From: CAYQDR01 sp964416315
GTDB lineage: Bacteria > Methylomirabilota > Methylomirabilia > Rokubacteriales > DASRDR01
Assembly (NCBI GenBank): GCA_964416315.1
Contig: CAYQDR010000084.1
Coordinates: 1-22,267 of the forward strand
Reading direction: 5' to 3'
DNA length: 22,267 nt
The notes beneath the pieces are model-generated. The model had not been told where the DNA came from, did not search any database, and was given only the letters and a program-made list of their open reading frames with translations. Position numbers and translations under genes: made by a program. This document shows positions 7,338 through 14,522 of the stretch, one piece after another (position 1 is the stretch's first letter; each line of letters begins with the position of its first letter).

Positions 7338-8666
7338 GTGGCGACGGTGGTCGCCCCGCCCGCCCCGCTCCGGTCGACCGGCGCGTTCGCCGAGCTCGAG
7401 TACGACAAGCTCCTCAAGTGCGTCCACTGCGGCTTCTGCCTGCCGACCTGTCCGACCTACGCCGAGAACGGCCTCGAGATGGATTCGCCCCGGGGCCGGA
7501 TCTACCTCATCAAGTCGCTGGCCGACGGCCGCATCGCGCTCACGGACTCCGTGGTCGAGCACCTCTCGCTCTGCCTGGACTGCCGCGCGTGCGAGACGGC
7601 CTGCCCCTCGGGGGTCGAGTACGGGGCGCTGATCGAGGCCGCGCGCGCCGAGATCGAGCGGCAGCGCCCCGGGTCGCCGCTCCGCCGCCTCGTGCGCTAC
7701 GTCGCGTTCGCGAAGCTCCTGCCGAATCCGGCTCTCCTTCGCCTCCTGGCGGCCACGCTGCGCACCTACCAGCGGACGGGGCTCCAGGCGCTCGTCCGGC
7801 GGAGCGGCGTGCTGCGGCTCCTGCCCGCGACCGTCGGCGCGTCGGAGGCCCTGCTCCCTTCGCTCCCCGCGCCCGCGGACCGGCGGCCGTTGCCCGAGGT
7901 CGTGGCCGCGCGCGGCGAGCGGACGGCACGGGTCGGCTTCCTCCACGGCTGCGTGCAGGACGTCGTCTTCCGCGCCCACAACCTGGCGACGCTCCGGCTC
8001 CTGGCCAAGAACGGCGTGGAGGTCGTGATCCCGCGCGACCAACGCTGCTGTGGCGCGCTCCACGCCCACGCGGGCGACCCCGAGGGCGCCCGGGTGCTGG
8101 CGCGCGCGAACATCGTGGCGTTCGAGGCGGCCGGCGTGGAGGCGGTGGTGGTCAACGCGGCCGGCTGCGGCGCGCACATGAAGAACTACGCCCACCTGCT
8201 GCGGGACGACCGGGCGTGGCGGGCGCGGGCCCTGGCGTTCAGCCGGACGGTCGCCGACGTGACCGAGGTGCTCGCGCGCCGGCCGCTCGCCGGGCCTCTC
8301 AGCCCGCTCCCCATGCGGGTGACCTACCACGATCCCTGCCACCTCGGGCACGGCCAGCGGGTGCGGAGCGAGCCGCGGGCCCTGCTCCGGGCCGTTCCCG
8401 GCCTCGAGCTGGTCGAGCTGCAGGAGTCGGAGATGTGCTGCGGCTCCGCCGGGATCTACAACGTCACCGAGCCCGCGATGGCCCGCCGCCTCCTCGAGCG
8501 GAAGCTCCGGCACCTCGAAGCGACGGGGGCCGAGGCGGTCGTGACGGCCAACCCGGGGTGCATCCTCCAGATCGGGGTGGGGCTCCGCGGCCGCGGGATC
8601 CCCATGCGGGTCCTCCACATCGTCGAGCTCCTCGACCAGGCCTACGCGGCGGGGGAGGGGGCGTGA
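7338..8666 (+). CDS. glcF: glycolate oxidase iron-sulfur subunit GlcF
   Basis: A 442-residue iron-sulfur protein that takes electrons from the flavin subunits. Two [4Fe-4S] motifs of the CX2CX2CX3C type are intact: Cys28, 31, 34, 38 (CVHCGFCLPTC) and Cys79, 82, 85, 89 (CLDCRACETAC). Two CCG domains follow. The first has HGCVQDVVF, QRCCGALHAHAGD and NAAGCGAHMKNY. The second has YHDPCHLGHGQRV, SEMCCGSAGIYN and TANPGCILQI; these bind additional cluster or heme-disulfide-type cofactors in relatives. The GTG start comes 1 nt after the glcE stop, with GGGGGA about 7 nt upstream. The stop TGA overlaps the GTG start of moaB. Confidence 0.95.
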   Translation: MATVVAPPAPLRSTGAFAELEYDKLLKCVHCGFCLPTCPTYAENGLEMDSPRGRIYLIKSLADGRIALTDSVVEHLSLCLDCRACETACPSGVEYGALIEAARAEIERQRPGSPLRRLVRYVAFAKLLPNPALLRLLAATLRTYQRTGLQALVRRSGVLRLLPATVGASEALLPSLPAPADRRPLPEVVAARGERTARVGFLHGCVQDVVFRAHNLATLRLLAKNGVEVVIPRDQRCCGALHAHAGDPEGARVLARANIVAFEAAGVEAVVVNAAGCGAHMKNYAHLLRDDRAWRARALAFSRTVADVTEVLARRPLAGPLSPLPMRVTYHDPCHLGHGQRVRSEPRALLRAVPGLELVELQESEMCCGSAGIYNVTEPAMARRLLERKLRHLEATGAEAVVTANPGCILQIGVGLRGRGIPMRVLHIVELLDQAYAAGEGA

Positions 8667-9184
8667 GCCGCGAGGCGCGCTCCTCGGTGGCCGAGCACAA
8701 GGCGCATGCCCCCCGCGCGGTCCGCTGCTTCGTCTGCACGATCTCGGACTCGAAGACGCCCGAGACCGACACGAGCGGGCAGCTCCTGCGGGAGCTGCTC
8801 CAGGGGGCGGGCCACGAGGTCGTGGGCTACCGGCTCGTCCGCGACGAGCCCGTCCAGGTCCGCGAGGTCGTCGACGCGGCCTGCGCGGACCCCGCGGTGC
8901 AGGCCATCCTGTTCACCGGCGGGACCGGCATCACCTCGCGGGACCGGACCTTCGAGGCGCTCGAGGCGCTCTTGGACAAGCGCCTGCCGGGCTTCGGCGA
9001 GCTCTTCCGCATGCTCTCCTACCAGGAGGTCGGCGCCGCCGCCATGCTCTCGCGGGCCCAGGCCGGCGTGCGCGCGGGGCGGCTCATCTTCTCCGTGCCC
9101 GGCTCACCGGCGGCATGCCGGCTGGCACTCGAGCGGCTGATCCTGCCGGAGCTCGGGCACCTGGTGCGTGAAGTCAGCCGCTGA
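8663..9184 (+). CDS. moaB: MoaB/MogA-family molybdopterin-binding protein
   Basis: A 173-residue protein of the MoaB/MogA family, which adenylylates molybdopterin before metal insertion. Motifs: CTISDSKTPETDTSGQ near the N-terminus, ILFTGGTGITSRDRTFEAL (GGTG around residues 86-89) and MLSRAQAGVRAG with SVPGSPAA in the C-terminal half. The length matches E. coli MoaB (about 170). I chose the GTG at 8663 because it forms a 4-nt GTGA overlap with the glcF stop and has GGGGGAGGGG just upstream. An ATG at 8706 lies in another frame. The tight coupling to glcF is unexpected, because glycolate oxidase needs no molybdenum. The MoeB-like gene about 1.2 kb away on the other strand supports a molybdenum cofactor link. 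Confidence 0.92.
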   Translation: MSREARSSVAEHKAHAPRAVRCFVCTISDSKTPETDTSGQLLRELLQGAGHEVVGYRLVRDEPVQVREVVDAACADPAVQAILFTGGTGITSRDRTFEALEALLDKRLPGFGELFRMLSYQEVGAAAMLSRAQAGVRAGRLIFSVPGSPAACRLALERLILPELGHLVREVSR

Positions 9185-9213
9185 GCCGATCTCTCACCGA
9201 GGGACCGCGACTG

Positions 9214-9222
9214 TGGTACCGT
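9214..9222 (+). promoter_or_regulatory. possible extended -10 element before htrA
   Basis: TGGTACCGT (TG at 9214-9215, then TACCGT at 9217-9222) resembles an extended -10 and sits about 38 nt before the chosen htrA start. I see no good -35, so htrA may equally be read from the upstream operon. Confidence 0.3.
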
Positions 9223-9259
9223 GGAGCGAGCGCGGTGGGGCGCAGCTGAGGAGGGCCAG

Positions 9260-10360
9260 ATGAGCGTGCGGGCGATCGGGTGGGTGGCGGCAGCCCTGGC
9301 GGGACTCGTGCTGGCGGGGCCGGCGGTGGCCCAGACCCCGGCCGGGGACCCACCGGCCGGGCAGCTCTGGCAGGAGGGGGCGCCGGCCGCGGTGCCGCCC
9401 GAGCTCGCGCGGCTCCAGGAGGCGCTCACCACCCTCGCCGAGCGCCTCAAGCCCGGGCTCGTCCAGATCCGCGTCCGCCGGCCCGCGACCGAGGCGTCCG
9501 GTGAGGAGGGGCTGCGGCGCTCGATGGGCTCGGGCTTCCTCGTGCACCCCGACGGCTACCTCGTCACGAACGCCCACGTCGTGGAAGGCGCGACCGAGGT
9601 GCAGGTGCGGCTCGCCAACGGGCGGCGCCTGAAGGGCGCCGTGGTCGGGCGCGACCGCCGGGTCGATCTCGCCCTCGTGAAGGTGGACGTCGGCGAGAAA
9701 CTCACCGTGCTCCCGCTCGGGGACTCGGACCGGCTCCGCGTCGGCGAGTTCGTGCTGGCGCTCGGCCACCCGTTCGGGCTCGACCACACCGTCTCCTTCG
9801 GGATCGTCAGCCGCAAGGGCGCGCCGCTGCTCACGGCCGCTCCCGGCTTCGATTTCATCCAGACCGACGCGGCGGTGAACCCCGGGAACTCGGGCGGCCC
9901 GCTCGTGAACATGGCCGGGCAGGTGGTCGGGGTGAACTCCATGGCGGCCCGGAACGGGTCGATCGGGTTCGCCATCCCCTCGAACCTCGTCAAGGGCCTG
10001 CTCCCCACGCTCCTGGCCAAGGGGAAGGTCGAGTGGGGCTGGCTCGGGGTGCGGATCGACGAGATCACCGAGGACAACGCGGCCGAGTACGGGCTCAGCG
10101 AGCCCCGCGGGGTCGGGATCTCGGACGTGATCGCGGATCAGCCGGCCGCCCGCGCCGGCCTCCGCGCGAAGGACGTCGTGCTCTCCGTCAACGGGGCCGC
10201 CATCGCCACCCCGCGTGACCTCCAGCGGGTCATCGCCTCCACGCCGGCCGGGAACACGGTCCGCGTCGTCCTGCTCCGGGAGGGCCAGGAGCAGGAGTTG
10301 CCCGTGACGGTGGGCCGGTACCCCGAGTCGGAGGAAAGCCCGCGGCCCGCGCCGCGCTGA
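9260..10360 (+). CDS. periplasmic HtrA/Deg-type serine protease
   Basis: A 366-residue envelope quality-control protease. It starts with a Sec signal peptide (hydrophobic core about residues 6-20, AxA-type site PAVAQ). The trypsin-like domain has a complete triad: His106 (LVTNAHVVEG), Asp136 (RRVDLALV) and Ser211 (NPGNSGGPLV). A single PDZ domain follows (about 260-350, with AGLRAKDVVLSVNG). One PDZ makes it closer to DegS or DegQ-short forms than to DegP, which has two. The cleavable-looking signal suggests a soluble periplasmic enzyme. I chose the ATG at 9260 because GAGGAGGG lies just upstream and the signal peptide begins there; an in-frame GTG at 9221 would add 13 charged residues in front of the signal. 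It converges with the minus-strand MoeB-like gene 27 nt away. Confidence 0.92.
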   Translation: MSVRAIGWVAAALAGLVLAGPAVAQTPAGDPPAGQLWQEGAPAAVPPELARLQEALTTLAERLKPGLVQIRVRRPATEASGEEGLRRSMGSGFLVHPDGYLVTNAHVVEGATEVQVRLANGRRLKGAVVGRDRRVDLALVKVDVGEKLTVLPLGDSDRLRVGEFVLALGHPFGLDHTVSFGIVSRKGAPLLTAAPGFDFIQTDAAVNPGNSGGPLVNMAGQVVGVNSMAARNGSIGFAIPSNLVKGLLPTLLAKGKVEWGWLGVRIDEITEDNAAEYGLSEPRGVGISDVIADQPAARAGLRAKDVVLSVNGAAIATPRDLQRVIASTPAGNTVRVVLLREGQEQELPVTVGRYPESEESPRPAPR

Positions 10361-10369
10361 GCGCGGGCC
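10344..10369. terminator. GC-rich hairpin between convergent genes
   Basis: GGCCCGCGC (10344-10352) pairs with GCGCGGGCC (10361-10369) around an 8-nt loop, overlapping the htrA stop codon. There is no T-tract on either strand, so it is not a classic intrinsic terminator. It could pause or protect both convergent transcripts. Confidence 0.4.
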
Positions 10370-10387
10370 CGCGTCGTCGCCGCTAAG

Positions 10388-11614
10388 TTAGCTGCCGGGC
10401 CGCGCCGTCGGCGCCCCGGGCGCCACCGGGTGCCCGTCGGTGTCGGGGGTCAGCGCGCAGGCCGCGTCCCCCGTCGTGTGGATGGAGAGGTCGCGGATCG
10501 TCGGGCTCCCGCCGCAGAGGGCGCACTGCGGGTCGCGCCGGAGCCGCACCTCGCGGAAGCGCATCCCCAGCGCGTCGTAGGTCAGGAGCCGGCCGATCAG
10601 CGGCTCGCCCTTCCCCAGGAGGAGCTTCACGGTCTCGGTCGCCTGCACCACCCCGACGAGTCCTGGGAGCACGCCCAGGACACCCGCCTCGTTTCAGGAT
10701 GGGACGAGGCCGGCCGGCGGGGGCTCCGGATAGAGGCAGCGGTAGCAGGGGCCGCGGCCGGGCGCGAGCACGGTGACCATCCCCTCGAACTGGAAGATCG
10801 AACCGTGCACGTTCGGCTTGCCGCCGAGGTAGCAGGCGTCGTTGACCAGGTAGCGCGTCGCGAAGTTGTCGGAGCCGTCGACGATGACGTCGTAGTCCTT
10901 CAGGATGCGCTCGATGTTGTCGACCGTGAGCCGCTCGGCGTAGGGCACCACCGTCACGTCGGGGTTTATCGCCTGGATCGTGTCGCGGGCCGACTCGACC
11001 TTGGGCCGGCCGACGTCCGGGGTGCGGTGGAGGATCTGGCGCTGGAGGTTGGAGAGGTCCACGACGTCGGAGTCGATGATCCCGAGCGTGCCGACCCCGA
11101 CCGCGGCGAGGTAGACCGCGGCGGGCGAGCCGAGGCCGCCGGCGCCGATCAGGAGCACCTTCGCGCGGAGGAGCTGCTTCTGCCCCCGCTCGCCGACCTG
11201 GGCGAGCATGAAGTGGCGGCTGTAGCGCTCCATCTGCGCGGGCGTGAGGGGCTCGTCCTTGACGAGGGGCAGCTTGAGCTCCTTCCAGCGGCGGATGCCG
11301 CCCGCCATCGAGGCGACCTGGCGGTAACCGAGGTCGTGGAGCGCCTTCGCGGCGAGGAGCGAGCGCAGTCCCGACAGGCAGTAGAGGACGATCGGGGTGT
11401 CGGGGTCGGGGTACGCGTCCTGGACCTTGAACTCGAGGAAGCCCCGGCTGATGGTCACGGCCCCCTCGATCGCGCCCTCGCGATACTCGTCCGGGTCGCG
11501 CACGTCGATCACCGCGAGCGGCGCGCCCTCGGTCAGCCGCTCGTGCACCTCCTCGACCGTGAGCTCGGGCACGACCTTCTTGGCGTCCTGGACGAGGTCG
11601 CGATAGGTCTTCAT
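10388..11614 (-). CDS. moeB: rhodanese-MoeB/ThiF fusion, candidate selenoprotein (in-frame TGA)
   Basis: A 408-residue E1-like sulfur-carrier adenylyltransferase, if the TGA at codon 307 (10696-10694) is read through. The N-terminal rhodanese domain (about 15-120) has the active-site loop YCLSGLRS with Cys79. The MoeB/ThiF domain (about 125-390) has the ATP loop LLIGAGGLGSPAA, DLSNLQRQ, DGSDNFATRYLVND and NVHGSIFQFEG. It also has both zinc CxxC pairs (Cys290/Cys293 in CYRC; Cys364/Cys367 in CALC). The interrupted stretch reads PPPAGLVPS-(TGA)-NEAGVLGVLPG. Homologues have Cys there, the crossover Cys equivalent to MOCS3 Cys239 and ThiF Cys184. The downstream frame is intact to TAA and carries the second zinc pair. 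A SECIS-like hairpin follows the TGA. The ATG has GGGGGA 7 nt upstream. Rhodanese is N-terminal here, whereas MOCS3/MoeZ have it C-terminal. The alternative is a nonsense-mutated pseudogene. Confidence 0.88.
10660..10681 (-). promoter_or_regulatory. candidate bacterial SECIS hairpin
   Basis: Read on the minus strand, GTCCTGGG (10681-10674) pairs perfectly with CCCAGGAC (10667-10660) around loop CGTGCT (10673-10668). The apical loop begins 20 nt after the TGA and has G as its second base. As I recall the bacterial SECIS consensus (loop 16-37 nt from UGA, a G among the first two loop bases, loop of 3-14 nt), all conditions are met. A lower ACGA/TCGT helix (10692-10689 with 10659-10656) could extend it. 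Confidence 0.72.
10694..10696 (-). other. in-frame TGA, probable selenocysteine codon (residue 307)
   Basis: The codon differs from both Cys codons (TGC, TGT) only at the third base and occupies the family's conserved Cys position between PS and NEAGVLG. The reading frame is the same on both sides, so no indel is needed to explain the interruption. Confidence 0.8.
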
Positions 11615-11649
11615 CCGCGTGTCCCCCGTGGCGTGAGCCCCTCAGACGT

Positions 11650-11669
11650 CCCAGCCGTCCCCGGCTGGG
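11650..11669 (-). other. hairpin in the moeB leader
   Basis: CCCAGCC and GGCTGGG form a perfect 7-bp stem with a 6-nt loop, at or just after the predicted transcription start. It may stabilise the 5' end or attenuate expression. No known riboswitch fold is recognisable. Confidence 0.4.
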
Positions 11670-11676
11670 CGCCCTC

Positions 11677-11704
11677 ACATTACCACGTATCCCGATCGAG
11701 TCAA
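11677..11704 (-). promoter_or_regulatory. promoter of the MoeB-like gene
   Basis: On the minus strand, TTGACT (11704-11699) is followed by a 16-bp spacer and TAATGT (11682-11677), with TG one base upstream of the -10 (extended -10). Transcription would begin near 11670, giving a leader of about 55 nt before the ATG at 11614. Confidence 0.68.
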
Positions 11705-11783
11705 CCGGATATTCCGCGGCTCGAGAGGCTTCGACACCGGATGGTAGACGGGGAGCCCTCCATCGGGCAATCTTGACGGGCAG

Positions 11784-12884
11784 ATGCAGATCGGGATCGA
11801 CGCGCGCCTGTGGGGCGAGCCCCGGAGCGGAATCGGCCGGTACACGCGCTCCCTCGTCGAGGCCCTCCTCGAGATCGCGCCGGACGAGCGGTGGGTTCTC
11901 TACCTCGACCGCCCGGCGGCGGAGCTTCCCGCGGGCGCCGAGGCGCGGTGCCTGGCCTGGCCCCAGCGGCTCCTCTGGACGCTGTGGGCCGCGCCGCGGG
12001 AGCTCCGGCGCCGGCCGGTCGATCTCTTTCACGGGGTCACGGGCTTCGAGCTCCCGCCGGGCGCGCCCTGCCGGCTCGTCACGACCGTCCACGATCTCGT
12101 CCCGCTCCGCTTGCCCGCGCTCGTGCCCTGGCGACATCGGTGGGCCGTGCGCTGTCTCCTGCGCGGCGCGCTCGGGCGCGCGACGGCCGTCATCGCCGTG
12201 TCGGAGGCGACCCGGGCCGAGCTGATCGCGCGGTATCCGCGCGCCGCTGGCAAGATCCGCGTCGTCCCGGAGGCGGCCGGCGCCCACTTCGCGCCGCCGG
12301 GCGCGGAGGCGCGGGCCGCCATGCGTGCGCGCTACGCACTCGCGGGCCCGTACGTTCTCTTCGTCGGCCTGCTCGAGCCGAAGAAGAACCTCCCGACCCT
12401 GCTCCGGGCCGTCGCGCGCCTGCGGGCGGCCGGGGCGTGGGGGTCGACCCAGCTCGTCCTCGCCGGCGCGCTCGGGTGGGCGACCGACGGGCTCGCCGCC
12501 GAAGCCGAGCGGCTCGGCCTCGGCGGGACCGTGCGGCGCCTCGGCGCCGTGCCCGAGCCCGACCTCCCGGCGCTCTACGCGGAGGCCGAGGCCTTCGTGT
12601 TCCCGTCGCTCTGGGAAGGGTTCGGCCTGCCGGCGCTCGAGGCGATGGCCGCCGGCGCGCCGGTCGTCGCCTCGACCCGGGGCGCGCTCGCCGAGGTGAC
12701 CGGCGGGGCGGCGCTCCTGGTCGAGCCCGAGGTCGAGCCCCTGGCCGAGGCGCTCGCCACCGTGCTCGCCGACGGGGCCCTGCGCGAGCGGTTGCGGGCC
12801 GCGGGCCTCGCCCGCGCGGCGGCGTTCTCGTGGCGGCGCACGGCGTCCGAGACCCTGGCCGTCTACCGAGCCGCGGCCAGATGA
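11784..12884 (+). CDS. GT4-like glycosyltransferase, first of cluster
   Basis: A 366-residue GT-B fold retaining glycosyltransferase. The N-terminal half begins MQIGIDARLWGEPRSGIGRYTRSL, with a Gly-rich acceptor-side loop, then TVHDLVPLRLP and IAVSEATRAEL. The C-terminal nucleotide-sugar half has LFVGLLEPKKNLPTLLRA and the E-x7-E motif in EGFGLPALEAMAAGAPVVAS. The ATG has only a weak ACGGG upstream. It opens the polysaccharide cluster, divergent from the MoeB-like gene. The intergenic region between them (169 nt) has no strong plus-strand promoter; TGGTAGACG at 11742-11750 is a poor extended -10 candidate. Donor and acceptor sugars cannot be told from sequence. Confidence 0.92.
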   Translation: MQIGIDARLWGEPRSGIGRYTRSLVEALLEIAPDERWVLYLDRPAAELPAGAEARCLAWPQRLLWTLWAAPRELRRRPVDLFHGVTGFELPPGAPCRLVTTVHDLVPLRLPALVPWRHRWAVRCLLRGALGRATAVIAVSEATRAELIARYPRAAGKIRVVPEAAGAHFAPPGAEARAAMRARYALAGPYVLFVGLLEPKKNLPTLLRAVARLRAAGAWGSTQLVLAGALGWATDGLAAEAERLGLGGTVRRLGAVPEPDLPALYAEAEAFVFPSLWEGFGLPALEAMAAGAPVVASTRGALAEVTGGAALLVEPEVEPLAEALATVLADGALRERLRAAGLARAAAFSWRRTASETLAVYRAAAR

Positions 12885-12931
12885 GAACCACCCGCCCCCG
12901 CGAGCACGCCGGACACGCGACCGGCTCCTGT

Positions 12932-13027
12932 CCCCCCCTCAGGCGACCGGAAGGAAGGGACGTCGCGAGGGCCGAAGGCCCGAGCCGTCCCGGCGATCTG
13001 GACGACGGGGGCCGGGGGTGGGGGTGG
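12932..13027 (+). repeat. structured intergenic element, copy 1
   Basis: It has a C-run (12932-12938), a 41-nt core (12957-12997), then three G5 runs (13007-13011, 13014-13018, 13020-13024) and GG. The core folds as GGGACG (12957-12962) with CGTCCC (12986-12991). It encloses a two-base bulge, a GC/GC pair step, tandem G-A mismatches, then GGGCC/GGCCC with a GAA loop. Copy 2 at 19370-19469 shares 39 of 41 core positions and the same spacing of C- and G-runs. It sits immediately before the flippase gene, and its G-runs take the place of the ribosome-binding site. Confidence 0.8.
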
Positions 13028-13032
13028 ACCCG

Positions 13033-14493
13033 ATGACCGGCACGGCCTCCGGCGCCGAGCGGGTCGCGCGGAACGCGCTGCTCAAGGTGGCGGTCCAGGC
13101 GACGCGGCTCCTCTCCCTCGTCTTCGTCATCCTCGCCGCGCGGGCGCTCGGGCCCACGGGCTTCGGGAAGTTCACCTTCGCCTACGCCCTCGCGACGCTG
13201 CTGGGGGCGGCGCTCGACCTCGGCATGCACTCCGTTCTGGTGCGTGGGGTCGCGCGGGCGCGGACCGAGACGGCTGAGCAGTGGGCGGCCGCCGTCACGC
13301 TCAAGCTCGCGCTGCTGGTGCCGGTGGGGCTTGTCTTCGCGCTGTTCCCCGTGCTGACCCGCCGGCCGCTCGACACGACGGTCGCCGTGTGGCTGCTCGG
13401 CACGGCGCTCGCGCTCCAGTCCTTCATCGAGCTCGCCGTCTCGGTCTTCACGGCGTTCGAGCGACTCGAGTTCGAGCTCGGGCTCCGCCTGGCCGAGAAG
13501 CTGCTCCTCTTCGGGGTCGGGGTCGGGGGCCTCCTCCTCGGCGGCGGGCTGTGGCTCGTGACGGGCACCTTCGCGTTGGCCGCCGCCGCCTCGCTCGCCC
13601 TCGCCGTCGCCCTGGTGCACCGCCGGTTCGCCCGGCTTGCCTGGCGGTGGCACGCGAGCGGTGCGCGGGCGCTCGGGCGGGCGCTCGGGCCGGTTGCCCT
13701 GGCATTCGTGCTCGCCTTTACCGCGACGCGGCTCGTGCCGCTCCTGGTGGCGCTCCTCGCGGGCGACGCCGCCGCCGGCTACTTCGGCGCGGCGGTCCGC
13801 GTCCTCGACGTGCTCATGGTCGTGCCGATCGCGCTCAGCGCGGCGGTGTACCCCGTGCTCGCGCGCACCCGCCCGGCGGACCCGCGCTTCCGACGGCTCT
13901 TCGTCCAGTCAGGGGAGGTGTTGCTCTTCGTCGGCCTGCCGCTGACGCTCGCCCTCGCCTACGGCGCGTCCTGGCTCGTGGCGCTCGTCTACGGGACGCG
14001 CTACGAACCCGCGGCGGCCCTGCTCCGGGTCCTCGGCCTCGCCGCGTGCCTGAGCTTCCTCAACTACTTTCTCGGGTTCGTCTTCCTCGCCCTCGACCGG
14101 CCCGGGCGCCTCCTCGGCGTGGCGGCGACGGGTCTGGTCGCGAGCGCGGTCCTGACCCCCGGGCTCGTGATGGTGGGCGGCGCGGCGGGCGGGAGCGTCG
14201 CCCTCGTCCTCGTCGAGACGATCGCGCTGACGGGCGCGCTCGTCGGTCTCGCCCCCCTCGTGGGGCTGCCGTTCGGGATGGGCGCCGTCAAGGCGGGGGC
14301 CGCCGCGGCCGGCGCGGCCCTCGTCGCCGGGGCGCTGCCGGCCGGCAGCGTCTGGCGCCTCGGCGCCGCCCTCGCGGTCTATGCGGGGGGCGTGCTGGCG
14401 CTGCGGCCCGTCCCGGTGGCGCTCTGGGGGCGGGTCGTCCGCGCCGCCGTGTGGGACGGCCGGGCGCGGCCGGGCGTGGTCGGGGACGAGTGA
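13033..14493 (+). CDS. Wzx-type polysaccharide flippase
   Basis: A 486-residue integral membrane protein of the MATE/MVF-like oligosaccharide flippase family (RfbX/Wzx), which moves lipid-linked sugar units across the inner membrane. The N-terminus NALLKVAVQATRLLSLVFVILAARALGPTGFGKFTFA is characteristic, with the LGPxGFGxF motif after the first helix. About 12-14 hydrophobic segments follow to the end. I chose the ATG at 13033; an in-frame GTG at 13018 would add five residues but lies inside the G-rich part of the repeat element. The stop TGA overlaps a GTG (14490) that could start the next gene, so the genes are at least transcriptionally coupled. Confidence 0.9.
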   Translation: MTGTASGAERVARNALLKVAVQATRLLSLVFVILAARALGPTGFGKFTFAYALATLLGAALDLGMHSVLVRGVARARTETAEQWAAAVTLKLALLVPVGLVFALFPVLTRRPLDTTVAVWLLGTALALQSFIELAVSVFTAFERLEFELGLRLAEKLLLFGVGVGGLLLGGGLWLVTGTFALAAAASLALAVALVHRRFARLAWRWHASGARALGRALGPVALAFVLAFTATRLVPLLVALLAGDAAAGYFGAAVRVLDVLMVVPIALSAAVYPVLARTRPADPRFRRLFVQSGEVLLFVGLPLTLALAYGASWLVALVYGTRYEPAAALLRVLGLAACLSFLNYFLGFVFLALDRPGRLLGVAATGLVASAVLTPGLVMVGGAAGGSVALVLVETIALTGALVGLAPLVGLPFGMGAVKAGAAAAGAALVAGALPAGSVWRLGAALAVYAGGVLALRPVPVALWGRVVRAAVWDGRARPGVVGDE

Positions 14494-14522
14494 GCGATGC
14501 GGCCAGCCGCGGCGGGGCCCTG

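Noticed and set aside
10694..10696. Simple nonsense mutation (pseudogene) as the explanation of the split MoeB-like gene
   Set aside because: Not excluded, but less likely. The stop replaces precisely a conserved Cys, there are no other defects on either side, and a SECIS-like hairpin follows at the right distance.
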